Notes: generated by a model not told the origin, from the letters alone. Shown: positions 9,367 to 19,080, counted from the first letter of the stretch. The stretch: 35,062 nucleotides of DNA from Candidatus Cryptobacteroides merdipullorum (GCA_018715685.1 DVLC01000133.1:1-35062); one strand, 5' to 3'. Made by a program: numbers and translations.

Positions 9367-11166
9367 TCACTCCGAAAGAAATTCAATATATGCCGGAATG
9401 TCAAGGTCGTATGCCCGCGGCCCTTTCAGAATGTCTCCGTTCCGGTCCAGAACGAAATAGTTCGGCTGGGAGTTGACACCGAAACGCGTAAGCGCGATAT
9501 AGGAGTTAAGCCTTCCGACATCCTTGAGTGCGCGGCCTTCTTCAGTGACAATCTGTTCGGACTCGGGAATCTTCGTCTTGTCGTCGACATAGAGGGCCAG
9601 AATCACGAAATCCTCCCTGAGCATCCTCAACACCTCCGGATCCGACCATACCCTCGCCTCCATCTCGCGGCAGTTCACGCAGCCATGGCCGGTGATGTCC
9701 ACGAAAATGCGCTTTCCGCTGCGGCGCGCGGCTGCAACCGCGTCATCGAGATTGTCGTAGGCACGCAGACCATGGGCAATGGTGATCATGCCGTCTTCGC
9801 CTTCCGTCACGTCACTTTCCGTAACGACTGCGCCCGAGTTCTGTCCTATAACGAAATCCTGGGTCTCCATTGGCGGAAGGTATCCCGACAGAGCCTTGAG
9901 CGGAGCACCCCACATTCCGGGAATCATATAGACCACAAACGAGAACACCGCTATCGCGAGAGCAAGTCTCTTGACGGTCAGATGCTCCACGGGCGAATCA
10001 TACTTGAAACGCAGCTTTCCGAGCAGATAGAAACCCAGCAGCGTGAAAACGACTATCCATATAGCAAGATAGACCTCCCTGTCAAGCAGCCCCCAATGAT
10101 AAGTCTGGTCCGCCACGCTCAGGAACTTGAGTCCTAGAGCAACCTCGACGAAGCCCAGCACCACCTTCACGGAATTCAGCCATCCCCCGCTCTTGGGAAG
10201 TTTCTTCAGCAGCGAAGGGAACAGGGCGAATATCGTGAAAGGAAGGGCGAAGGCGATGCTGAACGCCAGCATGGTCACCATCGGAGCCCAGAACTCTCCC
10301 TGCGTGCTCTTGATAAGCACGGTGCCCACTATGGGGCCTGTGCAGCTGAAGCTTACGAGCACGAGGGTCAGAGCGAGGAAGAACACCCCTCCAAGACCCT
10401 TGCGGTCGCTGTTCCTGTCAGCGCTGTTTGTCCACTTTGAGGGCAGAGTTATCTCGAAAGCGCCGAAGAAACTCGCGGCGAACACCATGAACACAAGGAA
10501 GAAGATTATATTCGGCAGCCAGTGGGTGGCCAGCCAGTTGAATATGTCGGCCGTGACTCCGCTACCTCCCACAAGCCAGGTGACACCTATTATGGCAGAG
10601 ATTGGTACGGTGTACAGCAGGACAATGAACAGTCCGTACATCATGGCCTTGAAGCGGCCTCCCGCCGGAGAGCCGCTCCCCTTCATGAAGAAGGAGATGG
10701 TCATCGGCACCATGGGGAACACGCACGGGGTCAGCAGCATGGCGAACCCCCAGAGTATAGCCTCGAGAATCAGCCCCCATAGCGAAGACCCGGAGGAAGA
10801 TTCATCCGCCGGCACGGCCTTTTCTGCCGGCACAGCGCTTGAGGAAGCCGGAGCGTCCGCATTCCGGATGCCTTGGGAGCCGGGAAGCTGAAGCACAGGA
10901 GGAGTCGCAGCCGATGCCGGAGCAACCGTCCCGGCAGAACCGTCCTCTCCATGGAGATAGACATCGAACTCCCAGTCTTCGGGCATGTTGCACTGTGTGC
11001 CTATGCAGCTCATGAAATCGACCGTTCCCGAAACGTGGTCTATGCCGGGAGACGGCTCTCCGGTAAGCACCAGGCGCGGCCCGTCCTCGGTCTGCTCGAC
11101 CTCGGATGTCCAGCTGACCGTGGGTCCGGCCTGGAGCAGAATTGTCAGAAATAACAGATTGAGCAT
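9367..11166 (-). CDS. dsbD: Thiol:disulfide interchange protein DsbD-like
   Basis: Transmembrane domain with LLTPCVFPMVPMT and SCTGPIVG; C-terminal thioredoxin-like DITGHGCVNCREME. Confidence 0.9.
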   Translation of the reverse strand: MLNLLFLTILLQAGPTVSWTSEVEQTEDGPRLVLTGEPSPGIDHVSGTVDFMSCIGTQCNMPEDWEFDVYLHGEDGSAGTVAPASAATPPVLQLPGSQGIRNADAPASSSAVPAEKAVPADESSSGSSLWGLILEAILWGFAMLLTPCVFPMVPMTISFFMKGSGSPAGGRFKAMMYGLFIVLLYTVPISAIIGVTWLVGGSGVTADIFNWLATHWLPNIIFFLVFMVFAASFFGAFEITLPSKWTNSADRNSDRKGLGGVFFLALTLVLVSFSCTGPIVGTVLIKSTQGEFWAPMVTMLAFSIAFALPFTIFALFPSLLKKLPKSGGWLNSVKVVLGFVEVALGLKFLSVADQTYHWGLLDREVYLAIWIVVFTLLGFYLLGKLRFKYDSPVEHLTVKRLALAIAVFSFVVYMIPGMWGAPLKALSGYLPPMETQDFVIGQNSGAVVTESDVTEGEDGMITIAHGLRAYDNLDDAVAAARRSGKRIFVDITGHGCVNCREMEARVWSDPEVLRMLREDFVILALYVDDKTKIPESEQIVTEEGRALKDVGRLNSYIALTRFGVNSQPNYFVLDRNGDILKGPRAYDLDIPAYIEFLSE

Positions 11167-12702
11167 TTACTTGGCTATTGCTACTGAACGGGTTTCCCTG
11201 ATGACCGTAATCTTGACCTGCCCTGGATAGGTCATCTCATCCTGAATTCTCTGGGCGATGTCTGTTGACAGGCGGGCGGCCTGGTCGTCGCTGACCTCCT
11301 CCGCACCGACGATGACGCGGAGTTCGCGTCCGGCCTGTATGGCGTACGACTTGGTGACACCGGGATAGGAAGCGGCAAGATTCTCCATGCCCTCAAGCCT
11401 CTTGATATAAGATTCGATGACTTCACGCCTGGCCCCGGGACGCGCGCCGGAAATGGCGTCTGCGACCAGCACAAGAGGAGAATATATCGATGTCATCTCC
11501 ATCTCCTCATGGTGAGCCCCGATGGCGTTGCATATCTCGGGACGCTCCTTGTACTGCTCCGCCATTCTGGCTCCGAGTATCGCATGAGGATATTCCGGGT
11601 CGCTTTCGCAGACCTTTCCGATATCGTGCAGCAGGCCTGCACGCCTCGCAATCTTAGGATTCAGTCCCAGCTCGGAAGCCATGGTCGCGCAGATATTCGC
11701 CACCTCCCTCGAATGCTGGAGAAGATTCTGTCCGTATGAAGAACGGTACTTCATGCGGCCGATGAGCTTGACAAGCTCTATGTTCAGTCCGTGCACGCCA
11801 AGGTCGATGCATGTGCGCTTGCCGGTCTCGAGGATCTCGTCGTCGAGCTGCTTGCTGACCTTCGCGACCACTTCCTCGATACGGGCGGGGTGGATGCGTC
11901 CGTCGATCACAAGCTGATGGAGGGAAAGCCTTGCAATCTCCCTGCGCACAGGATCGAAGGCCGAAAGAAGAATGGCGTCAGGAGTGTCGTCAACCACGAT
12001 TTCAACTCCCGTGGCAGCCTCGAGGGCTCTGATATTGCGGCCTTCGCGTCCGATAATTCTGCCCTTGACCTCGTCGTTCTCGATGGGGAAGGTAGTGACC
12101 GCATTCTCGATGGCGGTTTCGGTGGCTGTCCGCTGGATAGTATTGATTACGATGCGCTTGGCCTCGCGGGCAGCGTTCAGACGAGCCTCGTCCATAGTGT
12201 CGTTGATGTAGGCCTGGGCCTCCGAACGGGCCTCGGCCTTGAGATTGTCGACAAGCATCTTCTTCGCCTCCTCGGCAGTCATGCCGGCGATGTTCTCAAG
12301 CTCTCTGTTGACCTGCTGGGTCAGCCTGTCGCATTCGGCCATCCTGGCCTCGAGCTTCTGCCTCTGGGCGTTGAGCTGCCCTTTCTGGGAGTCAAGGTCA
12401 CGCTGGCGACGGTTCAGTTCTCCCGCCTGCTGATTCAGCTGGCCTTCGCGAGACTTGATGTTGTTCTCCCTGTCCTTGAGCTCGGAATTCTTGTTGTTCA
12501 CGAATTTCTCGTGTTCGCTCCTGAGCTGAAGGAACTTCTCCTTCGCCTGGAAGATCTTCTGCTGCTTGATATTCTCCGCCTCGGCAGTGGCCTTCTCAAT
12601 GATGGCATCGGCGTGGCCCTTGGCCACAAGCCTGACTACCACTATATAAATCGCAATTCCGATAGCCGCACCGGCAATTGCCGCAATTACATAAAACAAC
12701 AT
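11167..12702 (-). CDS. rny: Ribonuclease Y
   Basis: N-terminal TM and coiled coil, KH region [30 protein letters not shown] domain LLHDIGK. Confidence 0.96.
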   Translation of the reverse strand: MLFYVIAAIAGAAIGIAIYIVVVRLVAKGHADAIIEKATAEAENIKQQKIFQAKEKFLQLRSEHEKFVNNKNSELKDRENNIKSREGQLNQQAGELNRRQRDLDSQKGQLNAQRQKLEARMAECDRLTQQVNRELENIAGMTAEEAKKMLVDNLKAEARSEAQAYINDTMDEARLNAAREAKRIVINTIQRTATETAIENAVTTFPIENDEVKGRIIGREGRNIRALEAATGVEIVVDDTPDAILLSAFDPVRREIARLSLHQLVIDGRIHPARIEEVVAKVSKQLDDEILETGKRTCIDLGVHGLNIELVKLIGRMKYRSSYGQNLLQHSREVANICATMASELGLNPKIARRAGLLHDIGKVCESDPEYPHAILGARMAEQYKERPEICNAIGAHHEEMEMTSIYSPLVLVADAISGARPGARREVIESYIKRLEGMENLAASYPGVTKSYAIQAGRELRVIVGAEEVSDDQAARLSTDIAQRIQDEMTYPGQVKITVIRETRSVAIAK

Positions 12703-12725
12703 TATATATAAATTTTAATATTGTC

Positions 12726-12763
12726 AAAAAAAACAGTATCCGCACTCTGCGCGCAGATACTGT
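12726..12763 (-). terminator. Rho-independent terminator
   Basis: Minus strand ACAGTATC..GATACTGT followed by eight T residues. Confidence 0.85.
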
Positions 12764-12770
12764 ATCAAAA

Positions 12771-12919
12771 AGCCGTCAGCCGAACTTTCAGAAAGCCTCT
12801 GAATAAGATTTGGGCTCCGTCCTGTATCGGGCTTCCCGTCGGTGCGGGCCTGCCTTCCTCAGTGCGAGTGGACCCGGTTCCGAAGAACTTGTTGTTTTCA
12901 GAAGATGGGCCTGACGGCT
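12771..12919 (-). ncRNA. ssrS: Probable 6S RNA
   Basis: Located zapA-[RNA]-rny. Closing stem AGCCGUCAGGCC/GGCUGACGGCU; small hairpins GUUC-UUCG-GAAC and UUCAG-..-CUGAA flank a large central bubble; apical arm GGGUCC../GGACGGAGCCC; terminator follows. Identity inferred from context and fold. Confidence 0.65.
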
Positions 12920-13211
12920 ACTCTTTCTTCTTTCCGTCCAGATATGAATTGAGATCCTGCTCCAACGAATCCGCTTCGTCTACAAGATTCCGCATGTTCT
13001 TCTGCGAAAGCAACTTTGCGGCGGCCTCCCTGACAGCTACTATCATCAGCTTGTCTTCGAAGGAGGTCGAGGGGAACTGCCAGCTTAATTTCTTCAGCAT
13101 TCCGTCCACATCCTCGGCGGCCAGTCTCATCAGCTGCTCCACCTCGGGAGTTTCAGCCTCCATCGGGTAAGTTCTTCCCGAAATCACGAGTTTTATCTTC
13201 TGCCCCGCCAT
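12918..13211 (-). CDS. zapA: Cell division protein ZapA
   Basis: KIKLVISGRTYPMEAETPEVEQLMRLAAEDVDGML; KLMIVAVREAAAKLL. Confidence 0.88.
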   Translation of the reverse strand: MAGQKIKLVISGRTYPMEAETPEVEQLMRLAAEDVDGMLKKLSWQFPSTSFEDKLMIVAVREAAAKLLSQKNMRNLVDEADSLEQDLNSYLDGKKKE

Positions 13212-13212
13212 C

Positions 13213-13488
13213 TCAGTTCTCCAACAGTCTTATGCATTCGTCAATCTCCTTTATGATCCCGTCGACCGCCCCTTCACCTTTTCCGGCGAATGCTTTCCCG
13301 AGCCGGAGATTGTCTATCTGTAGGTTCAAACCAGTTATCTGCTCTTTGCATTTCCGCACCTCGGCCTTATAGTTTTCCAACTCGGCTTCCCTGTCGGCAA
13401 GAATACGCGAAAGAGATTCGGCCTTCAGCCTCTCTTTCTCGTACATAGCCACAAGCATCGATATGTCCGCCTTCAGTTTTTCGAGCAT
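13213..13488 (-). CDS. Small coiled-coil protein (ZapB-like candidate)
   Basis: 91 aa, heptad-rich, directly upstream of zapA; -7 box TATATTTG (minus, 13514-13521). Confidence 0.7.
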   Translation of the reverse strand: MLEKLKADISMLVAMYEKERLKAESLSRILADREAELENYKAEVRKCKEQITGLNLQIDNLRLGKAFAGKGEGAVDGIIKEIDECIRLLEN

Positions 13489-13562
13489 ATGTCAGAGGCA
13501 CTGAAACACAGCGCAAATATACGCAAAAACCACAGATTTTCAAAACGATGAACGACAAAAAG

Positions 13563-13588
13563 AAGGGCCCGCCGATCGGCGGGCCCTT
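13563..13588 (-). terminator. Terminator of the OmpA-family gene
   Basis: Perfect palindrome AAGGGCCCGCCGATCGGCGGGCCCTT followed on minus strand by CTTTTT. Confidence 0.85.
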
Positions 13589-13611
13589 GATTCATTCACC
13601 ATTCGAGTCTG

Positions 13612-14814
13612 TTACTCGCTGACTTCAAGAACTACGCATCTGTTGAGAGCAGGCTCTCCCCATCTGTCTTCGCTTGAGCCGGCGGCCTTCACGATAAGTC
13701 TGTCAGCAGGAACGCCGTACTTCTCGGTAAGCAGGTTGCATACATACTCGACTCTCTGCTCGCTGAGCTGCTGGTTGCGGGCGGCGGTGCCGGTCTGCTT
13801 GTCAGCATATCCGGTGAGAGTGAACACCTTGTCCTTGGAGTTGGAGATGATGTTCTTCATGTAGAAGTCGAGCTGGAAGAGCTCCTTTGCGCTGAGCTCG
13901 GTCTGTCCGATTTCGAAGAATACTGAACCGGGAGTGGTCGCGGGCATCACCTCTACGACTTCGGCGGGCCTGTTCTTGAGATCGTTGACTTCCTTCTTCA
14001 GGCTGGCGTTCTCGGACTCGAGAGCGGCGTTGTCGGCCTGAACATCCTTCTTCTCTGTGGCAAGGGCGGCGTTGGCTGCCTCGAGAGCGCTGATACGGCT
14101 GGCGTACTCAGCAGTATGAGAGCGTACGAAACCGGTCTTTCCGAGCTTCACTGACACACCGAAAGTGGCGGAGGTCATTCCGGCTACTCCTCCGACGGGA
14201 GAAGAGTCGTATCCCTGCTTCACCACGAGCTGGCGAACCTCAAGATTCAGATCGACGCGGTTGCTGATTCTGATGTTGTTCAGCAGGCCGACTCCTACAG
14301 CCAGTTCGTTGTTGTAGACTCCGTTCTTCCATGAGCGGGCGACACCTGCGGAGAGGAAAGGAACGAAATTCCAGAGCCTTGTCTCCTTGTAGCCGCTGAA
14401 CGCATTGGAAACATTCCAGAGCACGTCACCATGGATGTACATGGTATTGAATACGTTCTTGTACCTTCCATCATCTCCCATCTCCTTGAAATAAGGATAC
14501 TGGGCGTTGGTCCATGAAGAAGCGGTGATTCCCTGATAGCCCAGACGGAGTCCGACGCTGGGGGTAAGCCATTTACCGATATTTATATCGAGCGCAGGGG
14601 TCACGCCGCCGACATCCTTCGGACTGTTCTCGAACAGGTTGATTCCGCCGGCGATGCTGATCCACGTGTTGTCGATGAATCTGCCAGTCTCATAGGGGCC
14701 CCTGACGATCTTGCCGTCGGCATCCCTGTTACCATTCTCCTGAGCGCTTACGCTCAAGCCTGTTGCGGCCAGCAATGCTGCTGACAGCGCAACTACCTTC
14801 AAGATCTTGTTCAT
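13612..14814 (-). CDS. OmpA-family outer membrane protein
   Basis: Signal peptide, beta-barrel N-terminus, coiled linker, OmpA C-terminal (FFEIGQTELS..., LTGYADKQTGTAARNQQLSEQRVEYV). Confidence 0.92.
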   Translation of the reverse strand: MNKILKVVALSAALLAATGLSVSAQENGNRDADGKIVRGPYETGRFIDNTWISIAGGINLFENSPKDVGGVTPALDINIGKWLTPSVGLRLGYQGITASSWTNAQYPYFKEMGDDGRYKNVFNTMYIHGDVLWNVSNAFSGYKETRLWNFVPFLSAGVARSWKNGVYNNELAVGVGLLNNIRISNRVDLNLEVRQLVVKQGYDSSPVGGVAGMTSATFGVSVKLGKTGFVRSHTAEYASRISALEAANAALATEKKDVQADNAALESENASLKKEVNDLKNRPAEVVEVMPATTPGSVFFEIGQTELSAKELFQLDFYMKNIISNSKDKVFTLTGYADKQTGTAARNQQLSEQRVEYVCNLLTEKYGVPADRLIVKAAGSSEDRWGEPALNRCVVLEVSE

Positions 14815-14950
14815 ATCTTTAAGTGTTTGAAATAAAAATCCAACCTTGCTTGATTGTGTCCAATCAGTCTATTGCGCACAAATATACGAATTTTCCACCA
14901 ACAAAATCCACCCCGTCATATAAATATTCAGAAAATTTGCATCCCGGGCC

Positions 14951-15820
14951 TCAAAAAATCTTGTATGTGAGCCTCAGCGTGACCTGAGGGTAAAGCACAA
15001 GCCTGTCGAGCAGCGAGATGTCGGCGAAAAGGGCGTCCGCATCGGGGTCATAGGCCGTCTCATACGAGGAAGAGAGTTCCGGAACCCCGTGATACCACAC
15101 TCCGACATCGAACTGGAAGCCCACACGCTTTCCCGGCACGCTGCGGCCGAAACCGATTCCGAAGTAGGGGCGCAGCTTCGCCACGCACAGCACGGCCTCC
15201 GAGTATCCGATTCCGTCGTCTCCGCGCAGCTCGAATGTCCTCCCGCCGGCGTTGAAACGCATGAGATCGGACTCCAGAGGGACATATCCCTGCATGTCGG
15301 CATACTTCTCGTTGAGCGCGGAAATCTGATCCGCCACGGCAGAATATCCGGTCCAGAAAGCCCTGTCGGTCGAAACCGCAAGCGAAATGAGATTCTCACC
15401 CATCCCGACATACGCCCCGGCAGTAAGATGGAAGGAACTTCTCCTGAAAGGATAATATTCGACCATCAGCTTGGCGGTGCTGAGGTTCAGTGTCGGGCGA
15501 AGATTCAGCGCCGTCTCTGGAAGATCAGACGCGATGCGCTCCGGAAGCCCCAAGCCTTCCAGCCTGGAGTTCATGGCGTCTATCTTGGTATTCATGGCGT
15601 CAGCCGGCATGGTGACCTGGAACGGGTACGACAGGGACGGGGCGTTGAAGCCCGCCTTGACGACGAGATGGTCGGTCACCACCGGCACCGCCAGCTCAAC
15701 ACCGACCCCGACGGTCCCGAGTTCTATTCCCAGCGAGAGATTCTCGAACGCCTGCTGGGCCCTTCCGACAAAAGACGCCGCAAACAGAAACGCGACTGCG
15801 GCGACAAGCTTATTCTTCAT
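14951..15820 (-). CDS. Predicted outer-membrane beta-barrel protein of unknown function
   Basis: Signal peptide; alternating hydrophobic strands; ends in aromatic F (LRLTYKIF). Confidence 0.65.
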   Translation of the reverse strand: MKNKLVAAVAFLFAASFVGRAQQAFENLSLGIELGTVGVGVELAVPVVTDHLVVKAGFNAPSLSYPFQVTMPADAMNTKIDAMNSRLEGLGLPERIASDLPETALNLRPTLNLSTAKLMVEYYPFRRSSFHLTAGAYVGMGENLISLAVSTDRAFWTGYSAVADQISALNEKYADMQGYVPLESDLMRFNAGGRTFELRGDDGIGYSEAVLCVAKLRPYFGIGFGRSVPGKRVGFQFDVGVWYHGVPELSSSYETAYDPDADALFADISLLDRLVLYPQVTLRLTYKIF

Positions 15821-15868
15821 ACACGGCTATACACTACTTGAATGAAAACGCATACGCGCCAGAAAACC

Positions 15869-15900
15869 TGCGGCCTCGCGATCTCCGGGAAGCCGCAGGA
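15869..15900 (-). terminator. Hairpin terminator after rubrerythrin
   Basis: CCTGCGGC/GCCGCAGG stem followed on minus strand by TTTTCT. Confidence 0.6.
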
Positions 15901-15925
15901 TCAACATTCCGCACTGACGGGAATA

Positions 15926-16468
15926 TCAATAATTCCTCGCGGCCAGTCTGAAATAGCTCTTGGGATGAGCGCATACGGGGCAGACCTCGGGGGCGGCGGG
16001 GCCGACCACGATATGTCCGCAGTTGCCGCATTCCCAGATGGCGTCGCCCTCGCGGGTGAACACGAGCTTGCCCTCGATGTTCTCGAGCAGTTTCTTGTAG
16101 CGGGCCTCGTGCTCCTTCTCAATGTCAGCGACCATCTCGAAAAGCGCTGCTATCTCGAGGAATCCCTCCTCCCTCGCCTCTGCGGCGAACTTGGGATACA
16201 TCTCGGTCCACTCGTAGTGCTCGCCGGCAGCCGCGTCCTTGAGATTCTCCTCCGTCCCGGGCACCGCTCCGTCGTGAAGCAGCTTGAACCAGATCTTGGC
16301 GTGCTCCTTCTCGTTATTGGCGGTAGCCTCGAAAAGCTCGCCTATCTGGACATAGCCGTCTTTCTTCGCCTTGGATGCATAATATGTGTACTTGTTGCGT
16401 GCCTCGCTCTCGCCAGCATACGCAGCGGCGAGGTTGGCCTCCGTCTTCGTGCCTTTAAGTGATTTCAT
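15926..16468 (-). CDS. Rubrerythrin
   Basis: Ferritin-like ExxR..; C-terminal rubredoxin [23 protein letters not shown]. Confidence 0.95.
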   Translation of the reverse strand: MKSLKGTKTEANLAAAYAGESEARNKYTYYASKAKKDGYVQIGELFEATANNEKEHAKIWFKLLHDGAVPGTEENLKDAAAGEHYEWTEMYPKFAAEAREEGFLEIAALFEMVADIEKEHEARYKKLLENIEGKLVFTREGDAIWECGNCGHIVVGPAAPEVCPVCAHPKSYFRLAARNY

Positions 16469-16546
16469 AATTGCTTGGATTTACAGACTTACAAATATAA
16501 CATTAATTTTCATAAATTTGCATCAAATCGAAACATAAAGGAGACC

Positions 16547-16924
16547 ATGGCCGACAATTATCTGGAAAAGAAATATGAACAGCTTCGACAGGGCCGTCCG
16601 GTCATCCGGAAGGTCAACCCCTCGCTGGATTCGCTTCTGACGGCGGCCGCCTCAAGCGCGCAGGAGGATCCGTCGTACACTGTCGGAGCAGCGCAGCTCA
16701 AGGCTGCCGCATCGTCGGCTCGGCGGCTCGGAATAGAGTTCTCCGAAGCCATCTCCGGCACGGAACCGGCGGTGATGGAAATACGCTGCGCCGGCATGTT
16801 CGAACTCGGGCAGGTGCTCACCGCCTTCAGGCTCAAGCTCGCCGAACTGCACCTGCACGCGGAAACTCACCCGCTCGCAGACGGAGCAGGCGTGCGCCTT
16901 AAAGTATTCCGTCCGGCAAAATGA
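16547..16924 (+). CDS. Hypothetical protein (125 aa)
   Basis: ATG at 16547, 27 nt after -7 box TAAATTTG (16513-16520); the upstream extension of the track ORF spans the promoter. Confidence 0.7.
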   Translation: MADNYLEKKYEQLRQGRPVIRKVNPSLDSLLTAAASSAQEDPSYTVGAAQLKAAASSARRLGIEFSEAISGTEPAVMEIRCAGMFELGQVLTAFRLKLAELHLHAETHPLADGAGVRLKVFRPAK

Positions 16925-18118
16925 TCAGCAGCGGCCCGGGTACGATTCGAGAGCCATGGAGAGTATGGTCATGCACCTTTCCAGATCCTCACGGCACAGC
17001 ACATAGGCCATTCTGACCTCCTGCTTCCCCTCACCCTCTTCGGTGTAGAAGCCGGAACCGGGGGCCATCATTATCGTCTCGCCGTCCAGATTGAAATCCC
17101 GGAGGCACCACAGGCAGAATTTCTCCGCGTCGTCCACAGGAAGGCGGACCATGGTGTAGAAAGCGCCCATGGGCATGGGAGCGAACACGCCGGGAATATG
17201 GTTCAGAGCGTCGATCATATAGTTACGCCTGGCGAGATATTCGTCATAGACACCCTTCATGTACTCTTTTCCCACATCCATAGAGGCTTCCGCGACTATC
17301 TGGCCGAGCAGCGGCGGTGACAGACGGGCCTGGCAGAACTTCATCACTGCCTCATGCACCTTTCTGTTCTTCGTGCAGAGGCATCCTATCCTGACGCCGC
17401 ATTCCGAATACCTCTTGGAAACGGAGTCGAAGAGCACCACGTTCTCCTCGATTCCTTCAAGGTGCATAGCCGACACATACGGCCTGCCGGTGTAGATGAA
17501 CTCCCGGTAGACCTCGTCGCTGAACAGGAAAAGATCGTGTTTCCTGACGATGTCGCGGAACCGCTCCATCTCTTCGCGGGTGTAGAGGTAGCCGGTGGGA
17601 TTGTTGGGGTTGCAAATCAATATCGCCTTGGTTCTCGGCGTGATACATTTCTCGAACTCCTCTACGGAGGGCAGCCTGAAGCCGTCCTCGATATGCGTCC
17701 TGACACTGCGGATGACAGCCCCCACCGAGATGGCGAACGCCATGTAGTTTGCGTAGAAGGGGTCGGTGACAATGACTTCGTCACCGGGACTCAGGCAGGC
17801 CAGAAAAGCGAAAAGCACCGCCTCGGAACCGCCCGCCGTGATTATTATGTCTTCAGGCGAAAGGTAGATGCCGTACTGCGCATAATAGCCGACCATCTTG
17901 GTGCGCAGCGAAAGACAGCCGTCGGAAGGGCTGTATTCGAGTATTTCCCTGTCGACATGCTTAAGGGCATCGAGTCCGCAGCGCGGGGTTCTGATGTCGG
18001 GCTGCCCTATGTTGAGATGGTAGACCTTGATTCCGTTGCGCTTCGCCTCGTCGGCATACGGGGCTAGCTTGCGTATGGGTGAAAACGGCATCGCGGCCGC
18101 TCTTTGAGATATATCCAT
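16925..18118 (-). CDS. PLP-dependent aminotransferase class I/II (copy A)
   Basis: HLNIGQPDI, NPNNPTGYLYTREEM, SDEVYREF, SVSKRYSECGVRIG; start moved to MDISQRA. Confidence 0.9.
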   Translation of the reverse strand: MDISQRAAAMPFSPIRKLAPYADEAKRNGIKVYHLNIGQPDIRTPRCGLDALKHVDREILEYSPSDGCLSLRTKMVGYYAQYGIYLSPEDIIITAGGSEAVLFAFLACLSPGDEVIVTDPFYANYMAFAISVGAVIRSVRTHIEDGFRLPSVEEFEKCITPRTKAILICNPNNPTGYLYTREEMERFRDIVRKHDLFLFSDEVYREFIYTGRPYVSAMHLEGIEENVVLFDSVSKRYSECGVRIGCLCTKNRKVHEAVMKFCQARLSPPLLGQIVAEASMDVGKEYMKGVYDEYLARRNYMIDALNHIPGVFAPMPMGAFYTMVRLPVDDAEKFCLWCLRDFNLDGETIMMAPGSGFYTEEGEGKQEVRMAYVLCREDLERCMTILSMALESYPGRC

Positions 18119-18126
18119 AAAAGATA

Positions 18127-18166
18127 AACTGTAGAATTCCGGATAAAGATACGAAATTCTACAGTT
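18127..18166. promoter_or_regulatory. Palindrome overlapping a putative aminotransferase promoter
   Basis: AACTGTAGAATT (18127-18138)/AATTCTACAGTT (18155-18166); loop holds minus-strand TATCTTTA (18144-18151), close to TAnnTTTG. Confidence 0.55.
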
Positions 18167-18175
18167 CATTGTCAA

Positions 18176-18679
18176 TTATTTCATCGCCGAGCTTACAAGA
18201 GCCTCGAAATCCCCTCGGCTCATGCGGCCGTCGATATATATGAACGTCGTCTCGCCGGGAGAGTCCACATGGAGAAGAAAGCCGTTCAGCATGTCGGTGT
18301 CCCGCCTGTCCGGATCGGTGTACATGCTCACCTTCTCCTCCTCGTCGACCGCCTCCATCAGGAGTTCGAAAGTCCCCTTTCCGACAAAGGTGCGGATATC
18401 CTCCGACAGTTTCGAGTTCACTCCGGCATTGCTGCTGTCAAGTATGTACATTCCGTCCAATGACGCGATTATTGGCGCCAGATTGACCTTGTCGCCGTTA
18501 AGGTCGACAGGAATCTCGGGAAGTTCCCCTATCATGCGGAACATCGCAGGCGAGATGTAGACCGCTTCGACTCCGGGATTGCCGGAATATTTTTTGTAGA
18601 TGCCCGCCGCGTCCTGAGCCCGGGCGCCGGCCGCCGCAAGCATCAGAGCCAGGGCGGCGATGATAATTGTCTTTTTCAT
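18176..18679 (-). CDS. DUF4252 domain-containing protein (copy B)
   Basis: Signal peptide; small secreted protein with FIYIDGRMSRGDFEALVSSAM; similar layout to 19570-20091. Confidence 0.75.
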   Translation of the reverse strand: MKKTIIIAALALMLAAAGARAQDAAGIYKKYSGNPGVEAVYISPAMFRMIGELPEIPVDLNGDKVNLAPIIASLDGMYILDSSNAGVNSKLSEDIRTFVGKGTFELLMEAVDEEEKVSMYTDPDRRDTDMLNGFLLHVDSPGETTFIYIDGRMSRGDFEALVSSAMK

Positions 18680-19080
18680 TTTTCAGTGATTTTATCGATT
18701 ATTTCCTTTGGTTTGCCTATCGCGGGCGCCGACTCGGCGAACAGCTCGGCCCCTTTGTTCATCTTCTCCGAAATCAGGGAGAGACTTTTCTCGACTTCGG
18801 CGTATGCGAGGCGCGGATCGTCGAAGGTGTCCGCAGGGGCGCCATGACCGCCTAGCGTCAGCACTCCCAGTACGACCGTAGCCGCTGCTCCCGCGAGCGA
18901 AATCATGACCGTCCGAAGCCCGAAGCCGGAGTTCTTGCGGACGGAATCCTCGGCAGCCAGTCCGGCGATTCCGGCTTCCAGCCTGTCCGAAAAGCCTTCC
19001 GGCACTTTTATCGAGCCGTCTCCGGATATTCTTTCGAGCTCCTCGAAGCTCATCCGTTCCATGTCTTCAATCTTCTTCAT
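18676..19080 (-). CDS. Putative anti-sigma factor, single TM
   Basis: N-terminal cytosolic region, central TM LRTVMISLAGAAATVVLGVLTLGG; overlaps the sigma factor stop. Confidence 0.65.
   Translation of the reverse strand: MKKIEDMERMSFEELERISGDGSIKVPEGFSDRLEAGIAGLAAEDSVRKNSGFGLRTVMISLAGAAATVVLGVLTLGGHGAPADTFDDPRLAYAEVEKSLSLISEKMNKGAELFAESAPAIGKPKEIIDKITEK

Noticed and set aside
11791-12711. 306-aa ORF antisense to rny
   Set aside because: Shadow ORF in GC-rich codon-biased DNA; leucine/glycine-rich translation, no family signature, true gene (RNase Y) unambiguous.
12721-13170. 149-aa plus-strand ORF over the 6S region and zapA
   Set aside because: Antisense to zapA and the structured RNA; no family signature.
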